Assembly (NCBI RefSeq): GCF_011397635.1
Contig: NC_064758.1
Location: 15,553,013 to 15,617,012, forward strand
Length of the DNA stretch: 64,000 bases
Origin: Epinephelus fuscoguttatus
Lineage: Eukaryota > Chordata > Actinopteri > Perciformes > Serranidae
Direction: 5' to 3'
Shown here: one piece after another, positions 35,949 through 48,940 of the stretch
Layout: each line of letters opens with the position of its first letter
Numbering within the stretch: position 1 is the first letter of the stretch
Translations under genes and position numbers: made by a program
The notes under the pieces: generated by a model
Database searches by the model: none
Told to the model about the DNA's origin: nothing
What the model saw: the letters and a program-made list of their open reading frames with translations, nothing else

Positions 35949-36963
35949 TCTCTATTTAATACAAACGACTTCGGTTGGGGAGGCAGAAAACTATCATAAG
36001 AGCTGTAATTAACACCTTTTGGTACAACTACAGAGACAGTCGGTATCCTTAAATGTGAACAATGACCCCACTCGTTTGTGAAATGAAAATGACACCGTGT
36101 TACTGTAAAAATATAACAAGTTTCCTTTTCATGTCTCGTATCTGCGCTCGGTTTCATTAGCCATTTCCTTGTTTACATCACCGCTGTCTCTGATTGGTCC
36201 ACTGAGAGAAAAAAACAAGGTGCGTTTGATTTTCTTCAACGCGCACCGCTGCTACACAGCCAGCGAACTACATAACAATTACACTAAAAAATCGCGGCGT
36301 GACGAGCTATAAACCGAACACACACAAACGAAGCCTCAAGTGTCATATAATACTCAATCTCCCAAAATGAATTTCGACACTGGGCGCCTCCCCTTCTACT
36401 CCTGCTTCGCAGCAGCAGGTTGTGAGCTCGCCCTGGAGGAGCTGTGGGATGCTGCCGAACACACCCTGTGCATTTCGCTGTCTTTTCACATCAGCGCCAA
36501 CCAACAAGCTGTAGACCATCAAAACCTTCATCAAATATGTGGCGTTGCACCGGCTGATTGCATCTGCTTCAGGTGAATGTGGAGCTGGTGCGTTGAGACA
36601 GCTAACGTCTGTAGCAACGCAACTAACCCTAATGGGAAAACAACTGCGTGAACGTTTTTATCCTCGAGGAATAACGTTAATGTCACAGCTAACTGACATG
36701 TCCGTTACATGTTGTAATGTCTGTTGCTGTATTAAGCAGCTGACATATATTATCTAGCTTGCCTAGCTTCTGTGGTTAGCATACCATCTCCCTTGAGCTA
36801 TTCGGCTGTCTTCATTTTTCATCATTACTGTGCTAACGTCAGTATGGAGGAAAGGCTGCTTCAGATCTGCAAATTAGCTAAGGGCTGTGTCATGACTTCC
36901 GGTGTGAACATCCTCATAATTAATCCACTTGACACTTGTTCTGATGTGTTAAAGGTTACTGTG
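35949..36963. promoter_or_regulatory. Shared casp9-dnajc16 upstream region
   Basis: About 1.0 kb separates the two divergent start codons. It has an inverted CCAAT box (CTGATTGGTCC, 36189-36199) and a CpG-bearing stretch at about 36238-36310 (GCGCACCGCTGC, ATCGCGGCGTGACG). There is no TATA box. An exon-like open stretch at 36367-36572 ends in a TTCAG|GTGAAT donor and could be a 5' non-coding exon of dnajc16. An AG precedes GTTACTGTGATGG at 36951-36955, but the acceptor is weak. The bidirectional use is inferred from geometry. Confidence 0.5.
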
Positions 36964-39900
36964 ATGGCAGGGTCAAAGATGTCTGTGCCACTGGCTGTGT
37001 TGGTGGTCCTCTCAGTGCTGCTGACAGGTGCAACACCTGCTGGCCCTGAGATGGACCCTTACAAAATCTTGGGAGTAACCAGGGGTGCAAGCCAGGCTGA
37101 GATTAAGAAGGTCTACAAGCGTCTCGCAAAAGAATGGTAAATATTTTTTCACATGACACTGACTTGTTTCTATGAACCTCATTCTAAACTAATGAGTATT
37201 TTCTTCTCAAGGCATCCTGACAAAAACAAAAACCCAGGTGCTGAGGACATGTTTATCAAGATAACCAAATCTTATGAGGTTAGTCATCTTTCAAAATGGA
37301 TTTCAACAGATTGTGGTGGTTGTGACAAAAGCCAGTAACATGCTAAAATGGAAGATGCTATATTGATATTTGTTCTATCCCAAATGTAGATCCTGTCCAA
37401 TGAAGACAAACGTGCCAATTTTGACCGTTACGGGCAGACTGATGACACCCAGCCACACGGTGGGGCTCGCTACGGTCACCGCCAGGACAGCTTTTACTTT
37501 GACGAGTCTTTCTTCAACTTTCCCTTTAACAGCAAGAACCACAGGGACTTTGCTGACAGCAAGTACACGTTGCACTTTAACCAGTATGTCAATGACGTGG
37601 TGCCTGACAGCTATAAGAGACCGTACCTGATAAAGATCACTTCTGACTGGTGCTTCAGCTGCATCCACATTGAGCCTGTGTGGAAGGAGGTGGTGCAGGA
37701 GATGGAGACTCTAGGTGTGGAACGAACCTATTAATGACCCAGAATTATCCAGCTGCTCTGCATTCTTTGAAATTGCCCACACACCGAGCTGAAAAGGTTG
37801 ATGTGTGTATGTTTGTGGGTATCCTCTCTTTACAGGTGTGGGGATAGGCGTGGTGGATGTTGGCTATGAGAGACGGTTGGCTAATCACCTTGGTGCTCAT
37901 CGCACTCCATCAATACTTGGAGTCATAAATGGCAAAGTGACGTTTTTCCATTACGCTGTAGCAAAGGAGCACCTGAGACAGTTTGTGGAAGACCTTCTCC
38001 CTCAGAGACTTGTGGAGTGGGTAAGTTTCTGCCCATGAGAAACTTTGTGTATGCACTGTATTACAGGGAGGATGACTGAAATATTGCTTTGTATGTAAAA
38101 TGCAGGTGTGCAATGGATATACAGCACATATAAAATAAACATTGTGCATTTTCTATACTTCAAGGTCACCGACAAGAATGACCTACAGTTCTTAAACAGC
38201 TGGCATGAGCTCAACAAACCCCACGTCCTTCTGTTCGACCAAGTGCCTGTAGTTCCTCTGCTTTACAAAGTAGGCTCTTGCTTTTCAGTTTATGTGAAAT
38301 GTACCTCAGGTGCCACTGACAGTGATTACATCACTAACACTAACATGTCTATAATTTATCCCTTCATCTCCACAGCTGACAGCTTTTGCATATAAGGACT
38401 ACTTGCAGTTTGGCTACGTGGACCAGGGTCTTTCAGAGACTGCTAATCTGCAGAAACAGTTCAACATTAACACGTACGCTCCAACAATGTTGGTCTTCAA
38501 AGAGAACATCGACAAGCCTGCCGACATTATACAGGTAAATCACACTAGCAGACAGCCATTAGTCACCATTATTTATACACTGAACGACTTGTACTCGCTG
38601 AAATGTTACCTCACTGTTTTTTTTCCATGTTTTTGCGTGGGTTCTCTGCAGGCTAAAGGAATGAAAAAGCAAATTATCGATGAGTTCATGTCAAACAACA
38701 AGTTCCTCCTTGTGCCACGGCTGGTCAATCAGAAGCTCTTTGATGAGCTCTGTCCTGTCAAACAGTTCCATAGACGCAGAAAGTAAGAGAACCTGACCTT
38801 TTTTTTAACATCTGTTCACAACTGATGATTCAGTCACAAAATATAAATCAAAACTGATTTTATTTTTCTGTAATTCGCACATAATTTCAGGTATTTATAA
38901 GATATGTATTTTGCATTTGCTAAGTTACTGCTCTGTCTTTCCTCCCCTCAGATACTGCGTCCTGCTGATCACAGGTGAAGAAGAAAACTTTTCTTTTGGG
39001 AACCAGGCATTTCTTTCATTTGCGTCTACCAATACCAAGGAAGTTGTGAGATTTGCATATGTATACCAGCGGCTACAGCAACCGCTTTGTGACATCCTCA
39101 TGCAGAACAAGGACAGCGCACAGCCACCAGCACAGGTACACTCATACACATCCAACACTACAGCTGCCAGTTCCACTGTGAATCTACAGGTATTTGGAAA
39201 TTGGTGTCACATTAGGATATGAAATGTATGAAGCTACTTAAGCATATTTGTTTAAAAAAAAATCAGTGGAATAATGTATTGGTGCAAAGATTTGACTCCT
39301 CATTGCCAAAACAGTGGGGGAAATATGTTGTGCAAAAACATTCTGTAATAGTTTGTAACTCCATTCCTGTACACATTAAATGATCCAATTTTATTTTATT
39401 TTCTAAAGAAGTCTTTGGACTTAGATATATGACCTACAGGGTAACTTAAGTATTTTTCAACCTGGACTCTATGTTCTTTAATCGAGACAACAGTTTTTGA
39501 GATAGGTCCAGTATTGGCTACATCCGTCCATCCATACATCCATTATGGAAAGGACTCTACAGACGTAGATCCTTCTTGTTTAACCAGAAACAGCCCTGAA
39601 ATTGTTATCGCTCAATCCACTAGACTCCATTTAAAGGAAGGAATCATTGAAAAACATACTTTGTTCAGAGTCAAAAGAACAAAACAGAACTCACAAAAGC
39701 TGTCTTAGTTTGTCATTCAACTGTTCCAACAATAACCGACTCTGGTTTAATTACAATATTCCCTCCCAGTTAGATGTGAAAATGTGCTGGCTTCATACAC
39801 GCTAAAATTACTTTTTATCTAAATTAAGTCTGGTGGGTTCGCCGATAGCCATTTTGGGGTGGTTTCTGGTTTAACAAAAAGGATATCTCTCTTAAACAAA

Positions 39901-42300
39901 AAGGTCTATCGCTATAGGGATCCAACATATTCAGGCACTTAGAACAACAGGTAGAGCTTGTAAGTGGCAAAACAAGTGCTTCTAGTAGATATAAATTGAC
40001 AATGCACAAATGCCCTGAGTAGTTTGCATTACAGCCTGTTTCATTGCTGCCGGCTGCAGCCATTTCGCTCAATAGCGCACCAATTTCAATTGTAGTCTCC
40101 TGTTGTCACTAAGATACAAAAACATGGGAAAATAGGGTTCAGGTTGAAAAATACAGAAGTTACCCTTTAATTGTTCATGCTCCCATAAAAAGTCAATTAT
40201 TTAAGATAAGATTGGTATTAACAGATCAACTGCTTTCTACTCAGGTGGTGATCCTGGAGAGGCGTAATGCTGCAGGGAAGGCCTTGTTCAAGCCGGTGAC
40301 CGCCTGGAACGGCAGTGAGGAAGACAAGCAGTCTCTTCTGGAGGAGTTGCAGCGTCTACAGAAGGACCCGTCCATCCTCATCCATGACGCCATGCTGCCT
40401 GAGCTCAACAACGAGTTTGCCTCTGTATGTTCACCTTGTTAAGTGAAAAAACTGGATTTGACCAGTGCTTGTCTGTGTGAAATATCAACCACCAATTCTC
40501 TTACTAAATGTAAAAATCTCACTCTGTAGATGTTTGTAATCCGATGGATCTATGCATCTTACGATTACCTCTCTGAAGTCATCGATGATATTCTGCATAA
40601 CAACTGGTAGGTAGAAGTTTCTCAAGCAGTTTGACATATATTTAAGAATTTTATGTTAAAGATTAAAAGTTTTAAAATTGTACAACAGCAGTATTTGATT
40701 TAAAAGCAAGCTTCCCTCCCACCTGTTCTGGAATAACCAGCTCTTGAGGTGTACATACAGTGTTTCCAGTTGCACTGAGACATCTGTGTTGATTTGCAGG
40801 CGTGAAATGATGCCTCTTCTGTCCCTCATCTTCTCTGCCTTGTTCATCTTGTTTGGAACTGTTGTCATCCAGGCCTTCAGGTCGGTTGCTTTACTCATAC
40901 ATCTAGACCATCAAAACTGTAACCATAGCAACATCACCCTTTCTCGCGTTTAGTGTAAGACACATAAAAAAGCTAAAGACAAGCCAAAAAACAAACAAAG
41001 TAATAATGCTATTTATTTTTACTCTTCCAAGCCTGCACATCCCCTTTGGGAAAAACTTTTTATCCTGTGTTTTCAGTGACTCCAGTGAAGATAAGCAGAC
41101 TAAACCAAAGGCAAAAGATGGAACAAAAGCAGAAAATGGGTCACCAGGGACCGGCGGTACTTCAAGGCAAGGACACATTTATAATTTTCATATTAACACT
41201 TTATCGAGTGCAGGATTCATCAGCATGATTTAAGCTTTTTATTATATTTGCTGTTGATTCTAGTAGGCCTCCCAAGAAGAATTTTGTGGAGGTGACAGAG
41301 CTGACAGATATCACTTACATGAGCAACCTGGTGAAGCTGAGGCCGGGACACATGAACATAGTGCTGGTGCTCACTGACGCCTCCAAAAACATCCTGCTCA
41401 GCAAGTTTGCCAAAGAGGTCTACTCCTTCACTGGGTAAACATCCACTTTTGCTGTTGTAGGACAAATACAGTCCTTTTTATTAAACATTTTTGTTGTGTA
41501 TAAGACATGGCAGGCTGGGGCAGTGGTTAGCATTGCACACTCTTCCCGTGTCAACATGGGCTTTCTCCGGGTACTCCGGCTTCCTCCCACAGTCCAAAGA
41601 CATGCAGGCGAGGCTAATTGGTGACTCTAAATTGTCCATAGGTGAATGGTTGTCTGACTCTATGTGCTAGCCCTGCGACAGTCTGGTGACCTCTCCAGGG
41701 TGTACCCCGCCTCTCGCCCAATATCAGCTGGGATAGGCTCCAGCCCCCCCGCAACCCTCAGTTGGATGACTGATTACGGAAAATGACTGGATGAATAAAA
41801 CAACCCTGTTTATAGATATTTCATCAAATTCATTCTTTCAACACTCTCCTAGGAGCCTGACGCTGCATTTCTCCTTCCTGAATATCGACAAGCACGGCGA
41901 GTGGATGAACACACTGCTGGAATACGCCCAGGACGCCATGCAGATCGATGCGGACGAGGACGACGCGGGAAACCACAAGATGGACTACACCGGCTACGTG
42001 CTGGCACTTAACGGCCACAAAAAGTACCTCTGCCTGTTTAAGCCCGTCTACACTGGGGAAGACCTTGACAGTAAGTCATCTGAGGACGAGGGGAGCACAT
42101 CAGGGGGGAGGTCGAGGTCCAGTTCCCGCGACGACCACCCGCCGCGCAGATCTAACAGATCCCGAAGCTTATCCACGCTGCAGATCCACCACAAACTGGA
42201 CCGCCTGGGGCTGTGGATGGAAAGGCTCATGGAGGGCACTCTGCCTCGCTACTACATCCCCACGTGGCCAGGACTAGACAAGATCACTCCCAGTAAATAG
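36964..42300 (+). CDS. dnajc16: DnaJ homolog subfamily C member 16
   Basis: Fourteen coding exons: 36964-37136, 37212-37278, 37390-37714, 37836-38020, 38165-38269, 38376-38534, 38652-38782, 38952-39135, 40245-40424, 40530-40606, 40800-40880, 41077-41166, 41267-41434 and 41853-42300. They total 2373 bases, 790 residues, close to the human length. An N-terminal signal (LAVLVVLSVLLTG) precedes the J domain (DPYKILGV, then EWHPDKNK with intact HPD). Next are thioredoxin-like domains with SDWCFSC and FFNFPFN. A transmembrane segment follows near residue 545 (MMPLLSLIFSALFILFGTVV), then a C-terminal region with KNFVEVTELTD and GYVLALNGHKKYLCLFKP. It likely acts as an HSP70 co-chaperone in the ER/secretory membrane. 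Intron 12 appears to use a GC donor (TTCAAG|GCAAGG), the only choice that keeps frame. Confidence 0.96.
39438..40166. mobile_element. DNA transposon with inverted ends in dnajc16 intron 8
   Basis: The left end AGGGTAACTTAAGTATTTTT is mirrored by the right end, whose inverse complement reads AGGGTAACTTCTGTATTTTT. The arms continue through CAACCTG for about 33 bases and diverge further in. The right flank is TTAA. There is no transposase frame. It is non-autonomous; superfamily uncertain. Confidence 0.65.
41508..41795 (-). repeat. Common fish dispersed repeat, copy 2
   Basis: Inverse-orientation partner of 4332-4606, in dnajc16 intron 13. It shares the TCCCACAGTCCAAAGACATG and CCAGGGTGTACCCCGCCTCT blocks. 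Confidence 0.8.
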
Positions 42301-42494
42301 ACGGAGGCCAGTTAGAATGAACTGAGTATTTATTTACTGATACACTGAAATGTCTCCCCCTCGTGTTCTGCTGAGGTTGCTAGAGCTGCCTTTTTTTGCA
42401 CTCGAGATATTTAATAGTTACAGATGTCGTTAAAGTTGGGTCAATATTACAAACTTGCATTTAGTGCAACTACTGTGGGACAGGTCCTTTAGCG

Positions 42495-42792
42495 CAGTGG
42501 TTCCCAACTGGTGGGTCGCGGTCCAAAAGTGGGTCACGAACATGTCAAGTTTGTAAAGAACACACTTTATTTTGAAGTACAGTAAATTTCCAGCAGAGAG
42601 CTTTTATCTTGAAGTTCTGTTTCCTGCTGTAAACTGAGTGACCAATGGACAGCTACTTGAGACAGACAGCAAACTAGCTCAACGACAGGGCCAAACACAA
42701 CTATGACACTGAATATATTAAACAGCGTGGACCTTGAACTGATGACTAAGGAGAAATCTGGACCCCAGGGCTGGACCAGTTAGGAACCACTG
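42495..42792. mobile_element. hAT MITE with perfect 8-bp target duplication
   Basis: It begins CAGTGGTTCCCAACTGG and ends TTAGGAACCACTG. It is flanked on both sides by CTTTAGCG (42487-42494 and 42793-42800). The 298-bp non-coding body contains GGGTCGCGGTCCAAAAGTGG. It lies in the dnajc16 3' UTR, so it would be transcribed. Confidence 0.9.
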
Positions 42793-43707
42793 CTTTAGCG
42801 CACCTCTCTTATGCTCATCGCATGCTGTTTTCAACTGTTGGTCGTCCTATTTTATTCAGAGAAATGCTGCTGCTACAGCCTTGTGAACAGAAAATCACTG
42901 TGGCCGCCTGCCTTCATGACCATCAGTCATGTTCACACACAGTAAAGGAGGCAGGAAAACTACCTTTAGTCTTCATTGATGAAAACTGTGAATAGAGATG
43001 CATGTCTCTAACACTAAATGTCTCGCCTTCTCATGCATCTCAGCCCAAGTTTTTATTCCGTTATAGATGATCTCCTGAATGCTGATTCGCTTGTGCAATA
43101 TAGCGCACTGCTGTAATGACGACGCCTTCTACCCTCAAGGGATTCTCCATGTTCTTCCTGATCATGTTATTGCATCAAAAGAAAATACTTGTTTTTGTTA
43201 CACTACAGGCAAGAATTATATAGCAGCCTTAGTTTATTTAACAACCTCAGTTAGCTAGTAGCTTTATGTAGCAAATATTATTAACAAGCTGTCCGTTTCA
43301 TTTTACGAACGTTTCCCAAATGGCCATGGATTGACTGATACATTGTCATTATGTCGTCTTGGATTACAAAGACATGAAAATGAAGTCAAACTTACTGTGT
43401 GCTTGCTTGGTTTATTAATTTGTTTTGTCAACACTGAGTGTAAAAATGTCATTGATATAATTTTGTTGGTACGATGTGATGTAAATATTGTACATAGTCA
43501 TGTTATCTATAGGACCTGTATTTTAAAGAGTATGTAACTTTAAAGATAAGGTGAATGTTTTACATGGATTTATCACAATGCTGTAGTTCAGTTTTTTTTC
43601 TTATATTTTCTTTTACAAGTTAACGTAAAAAAAAAAGAAGAAAAGAACTGCTACGGTCTGATGTTTCAGTTGGTCTTCAGTCGTGTATTTATCCTCTTGT
43701 TGGTTGT

Positions 43708-43713
43708 AATAAA
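43708..43713 (+). terminator. dnajc16 polyadenylation signal
   Basis: AATAAA in TGTAATAAAATGC, 1.4 kb past the stop. No closer canonical signal was noticed, so the 3' UTR is long and includes the hAT MITE. Confidence 0.55.
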
Positions 43714-43739
43714 ATGCTTTATGTTTGTTAATTATGCTG

Positions 43740-44180
43740 CAGATTTTGCTTTTTTGATCAGGAGGGCAGCTTTGTTATTTGGCATTCGGTATTTGAAGTG
43801 AAATAATGTGGTGTCACTGGGTGAGGACACCTCCATGAGATTACAGCCAAGCTTTAGATCATGACAGCCCTCTGTTCCCTAAATCAAGACAAATGAGCAC
43901 TGAGGAGAAAAATGTAATATTTACATTTCACAATTTGAATGTAACCTTCTAAGGAGAAGCTGGACTGATACACTGTTAATGTTTACTGGTGCTTGGCTGA
44001 GCTGTCTCCACCTTCCCTGCCTTCTCCCGGCTTATTCAGGCAGAATGAGTCTAGACTCTCAAACAGGACTAGTGATTTAGTAGTAGAAATACGCACCACC
44101 TTAACCCTCTCACATTCTGCGCTGTTATATACAGTATAGGGCACACAGCTTCATGCATTTGCACTGAGTGCCCTGGATGT
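43740..44180. other. Intergenic DNA
   Basis: No gene or recognisable repeat seen between the dnajc16 3' end and the Tc1 element. Confidence 0.5.
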
Positions 44181-44181
44181 G

Positions 44182-45490
44182 CAGTGGCATGCAAAAGTTT
44201 GGGCACCCCTGGTCAAATTTTTTTTAGTGTGAATAGTTAAGTGAGTAGAGGATGAACTGATCTCCATGATCTCCAGGCATTTGAGCTCTCAGACAACTTT
44301 TTCGAAGGACTTAGACCATAATTAGCACAAGAAGGCTTTAGCTTGTTCACAGTCATCATTAGGAAAGGCCAGGTGATGCATATTTCAAAGCTTTCTAAAT
44401 ACTCTGAGTCCTGAAACCTTGCTCCAACAGTCAGCAGCCATGGGCTCCTCTTAACAGCTGCCCAGCACTCTGAAAACTAAAATAACTGATGCCCACAAAG
44501 CAGTGTTTACAGGTGGCTGCTTCCTCAGAACTACCTCAAATAATCTACTCATATCAGAACTCCTGTTTGACTGCAAAAGACCTGCAGGAAGATTTATCAG
44601 ACTCTGGAGTGGTGGTGCACTGTTCCGCTGTGCAGTGACAGACCTGTACAAATATGAAATTCATGGAAGAGTCATCAGGAGAGAACCTTCCTGTTTCCTC
44701 ACCAGAAGTTTGCAAAATAACATCTGAACAAGCCTGATGGTTTTTTAAAACAAGTCCTGTGGACTGATGGTGTTATAACAGACCTTTCTGGACGCAATGA
44801 GCAAAGGTATGTTTGGAGAAAAAAGGGTGCAGAATTTTATGAAAATGACATCTGTCCATCTGTTAAACATGGGGTGGATCGATCATGCTTTGGGCTTGTG
44901 TTGAAGCCAGTGGCACGGGGAACATTTCACAGTCAGAGGGAAGAATGGATTCAGTTAAATTCTAGCAAATTCTGGAAGCAAACATCACAGCATCTGTAAA
45001 AAAGCAGAAGATGAAGAGAGGACGGTCCTACAACAGGACAGTGACCCAAAACACACCTCAAAATCCACAATGGACTACCTCAAGAGGAGCAAGCCATGGC
45101 CCTCACAGTCCCCTGACCTAAACACCATTGAAAATCTATGGAAAGAAAGACTACCAAATAATCTCACATAGCTAGAAGTCTTTTGCAAGAAGAACATGTG
45201 AAAATCCTCTAAACAAGAAATGAAACACTCTTAGCTGGTTACAAAAAGAGTTCAGAGGCTGTGATACTTGTCAAGGGGGGCGCTACCTTGCAGGGTGCCC
45301 AAACTTTTACTTCAGGCCCTTTTCATTTTTTGTTATTTTAAAACTGCAAAAGATTGAAATAAAATAGTAATCTTGCCTAAAATATTGAAGAAAAGTGTCA
45401 TCTTTAACTTCATGCCTTTTGGAAAGCAGTTCATCTTCTACTTACTTAACTACTCACAGTAGACGTGCCCAAACTTTTGCATGCAGCATG
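44182..45490 (+). mobile_element. Tc1-like DNA transposon, inactivated
   Basis: The left end CAGTGGCATGCAAAAGTTTG is mirrored by a right end with CCCAAACTTTTGCATGC at 45470-45484, giving about 1.3 kb. Transposase fragments are scattered over several frames: VFTGGCFLRTTS, RRRKG-like GMFGEKK, and a degenerate tail with a QNTPQNP block. Multiple stops and frameshifts are present. The TA target bases are not preserved. Confidence 0.85.
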
Positions 45491-48139
45491 AACTGCAGAT
45501 TCTTCTGATAGGATTTAGTCCCAGGATATAGGGCTGATGAGGCAGAGCTTAGATGGATTCTGGTAAAACAGAATACATGGGAAAATGAACTGGCTGGCAT
45601 CCCTTAAACACACCTCTCTGTAGTGTTTCAATGAGATGATATGGACACCCCTGTCTGCATACTTTTAGTCTGATGCTGCTCATTTGAATTTAAAGCTGAC
45701 CTAATGAATATTCATCCATTATAAAAAAAAACTTCAATGTCCTTGAAGCTCCAGAGCCTGGAATCAATTCAATATGCTTATCATGACTGCTGTAGATGAC
45801 TGTGGTTGAACAGATTAGATCTCCAGGTGAGGGATAATGTCACCTAGCACAAAAAGACTGCTGAGTCTGGGAAAGCTTAATGTGCCGTGCTTCAGCGTGT
45901 CTTATTTGTGCTGGAGGCGTTATGCAAAAGCCTTGAGATGAACTTTTAAGTTTCCCAAGAAGGTGTGAGCTTCTGTGTGTTTAAACAAGAGCACTTAGTG
46001 TTCACATCAGGGGGGTCAGATCCTACTTTTACCTGGATAGTTCTCTTATTCAAAAAGTCCACTTTCCCTTCAGTCCCATTTAAATGTAACTTCATGAGAA
46101 TCTCCTCCTTCCATAGACACACACTTTGCCTACATCAAACACTTTCCTTACTTCATCCTAGTGGCTGTAACAATAGATCAAAAGTACTCTTTCCTTTCCC
46201 AAGTCCACCTTGACATCCTGCATTATTCTGTTTCTCTAAATAATACATTAGTCTTTCATTTACCAGTCATTCCATCACTTTATATATTAGTTGTTCTATA
46301 TTACAATGGTCTCTGGCTTCCTTCTGGGACCAGTGACTGCCTCCTTCCAACTTGCTTGTATCCTACCTTCCTCCTATGCTTTATTTTACAGTACTTATAA
46401 TTTATTAAATCCTTCTGCACTCACATGTTTTAACATATTTCATCCTTTCCTGGTGTAGTCATTCCAGCTCCCTTTTTATCCTAAAGTAAACAGAGCACCA
46501 CTCATCTCCACTGTTGCCCTTCTTCCTGTAGGCCTCCACGTTTTCAGATTTTAAAGTTTCCTTTCTGCCTCTTCTTCTCTGCTCACACAAATCAGAACTG
46601 TGTACCATAACAAAAGTTATAACCATGACCTCAGCCTTTTCTTTATAAAGCACTGCTATTTTCCTTCCATTTGTTTGCTCTACATTTATCACTTCTGCTA
46701 TAAAGGTCACCAACTTATTTTATTTCATGCCCACATCTTTCTTTTATTATGCCGCTCTGCATTCATCGCCATTTGTCCTTTTTTGTTTCCTTTCCTTCTG
46801 TTTCCACTGCTTCCCCTGCCCATTTGAACTGCCTCTGTATAGGAGGCTTTCTCCTTCACTCTTATCTGTTGAAGCCTCTGCCTCACATTTCATTACTTTG
46901 CAAACCAAATATGCAACTTCATGTTCACCTCCAGAGTGACAGCATTTTAGTTGCATTCCACCGTGCTTTCCATATCCATGTCCACCACCTAGTACATCTC
47001 TGTCTTTGCATTCTTTGGCTACATAACCAAACTCTGAAATATTCACTTACATTATACTTTATAAATCCAAAATATAGTTCTCCTGGGATTTATTTTATCT
47101 TACGTTTTACCCAAATTGCTTCTGTTTCTTTTTGTCAACTCTTCTTGTTTTTGAAATTGATCAGCTTCCTTGCCTTCTCCGTCTGTGCTTCATTGTTGCA
47201 TCTTATTAGCAAATTACTACCTTTTAATTCAAGCATATTTCACTCCTCCAACTTGTACTCTAATAACTTTTGTCAGCTTTTACAGATACAAATCTTTAAA
47301 CCTCCTTTTCCCTCAAATCTTATGCTACATTGAGTAATTCTGCCTTCAGGAGCTTTCTTTTCATCTTCCCTTCTCACTCTGTTTCATCCACCTAGCTTCG
47401 TCATGCCTCTTTCGCTTGTGGTCAGTCGACTTGTTGTAGCCGTTCCCTCTCACCACTTCTTCCACTTTCTCAGTCACTTCCATTTACCTTCTCCTCACTT
47501 AATGTTGTTTCCATGTAAGGGAGGTTAACTTTCAACTTCTTACATTCAATCTAAGTATAAACTAGTTGGGTGAAGCAGCCCTGTCTTTTTAATTTAAAAT
47601 GTCTCCATCAGCATACCATTCTTCTTCTTTATGTTTGTATAAAGCTATGCTATTCAAGCAGGTTAATGGCTGGTCTAACAATGTAAGGACAGCCCTCTGC
47701 AGGGACGACCTGCAAAGAAAAAAGCTGAACTGGGACTGCAATGTTTGAAGAAAAAATATTTAATGTGAGAATACTCTAAGGTGCGTTGTCTGCACCAAAA
47801 CCCCATGTTTAATTATTGTTTAATACAGGTCATCTGCAATTTATCTTTATTACAGACAATAATTTAGCCTGATAGAGGACCACTTAAGTCTCATTTTTGT
47901 TTCTGTTTCACATCAGCTAGTTCATTTGATCATCATTTTATTTTCATTTCACCTATTATCTTAAGTTATGTAAAGTTACACTTTAAGCTAGTGCAAATAC
48001 CACCAGAGTGTTAGGCTAATAAAGAGTACTCTCTCAAATTACCATTCAAACTGTTATTATTTTACAAACAGCTATTGTTGTGCTGGAAACTCATGTACAC
48101 ACATAACTTCACCCCACCTCAACCCCTATTTGGATCAAC
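45491..48139. other. Gene-poor, pyrimidine-rich intergenic DNA
   Basis: About 46060-47480 is strikingly rich in C and T on the plus strand. This produces long but meaningless open frames such as 46749-47333. No splice-supported exon, repeat family or RNA gene was recognised. Confidence 0.5.
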
Positions 48140-48940
48140 AGATATGTGCCATGTAATGGCAAATCGCTCTACTTACAGCACTGGACAGAGAAAAATATCT
48201 GGTCAATAACCGATCTAATTAAAGATCAGAGCTACTTGTTGTCTTATGAAAACTTCAGCTCAAAATATAATATAGCTCAGTTAGTGTTCAGTTTGATAGA
48301 GTGGGTAAAGTGATCCCTATGTCAGTCAGAATACTGGTCCAAAACATCAATAAACTGTTGTGTGTGATTAATCTACTTGAGCTTTAATTTAATGGTCATG
48401 ATTTTCTGGCTGAGAAAAATTCAAAGAAATTGGTCTGTAATGAACTGAATAGTACACTGTACCCACTACAGTCAAATAGAAACTCCATCATTCAACTGTT
48501 TTCTGGATCAGGCATTAAAAAATGGAGATCTAATACATACCCTGTGAGTTCATTTAAAAAATCTGAATGATATTCATCCAACCAGCACACTGCTAAGATG
48601 GAGATTTAATACTGATCACAATAACTGCAACTTTTGTGGTACTGAAATTGAAACTGTTGATCATCTGTGTTTCCTCTGCTTTCTCAGAGGATTTGCGGGA
48701 CTGTTTGTCAACCAAAATCCATCGACTTGCTCCTCTCACAGGAGAAAATGTTGTTTGGTATTAACATGAAGGACAGTAAGAGTGACCTGATTCTGAAAAT
48801 CCTAGATGGCTACTCATCTCAAATTTTCATCTGTTTTCAGAAGGGGCCCTGTGGAAATCACCACCTCAGTGCTTTAAGACTAATAAAAAATCAAGAAAAC
48901 AAGCAAAGTCTCTCCTCTGAGTTTATAATGAACTGAAAAA
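48140..48940 (+). mobile_element. L1-type LINE ORF2 3' fragment
   Basis: Reading across frames: WSITDLIKDQSYLLSYENFS, then CNFCGTEIETVDHLCFLC (the zinc-knuckle-like Cys/His end of L1 ORF2), then about 200 bases of tail. It is broken by stops. It is distinct from the L1 piece at 20.6 kb. Confidence 0.7.

Noticed and set aside
36367..36572. Possible small protein MNFDTGRLPFYSC in the casp9-dnajc16 gap
   Set aside because: No domain or homology recognised; its donor suggests a 5' leader exon rather than an independent gene.
37375..37668. Minus-strand 97-codon frame
   Set aside because: Antisense to dnajc16 exon 3, which has clear protein conservation.
46749..47333. 194-codon plus-strand open frame
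   Set aside because: Falls in the CT-rich tract, is dominated by Phe/Leu/His/Ser and has no domain or splice signals.
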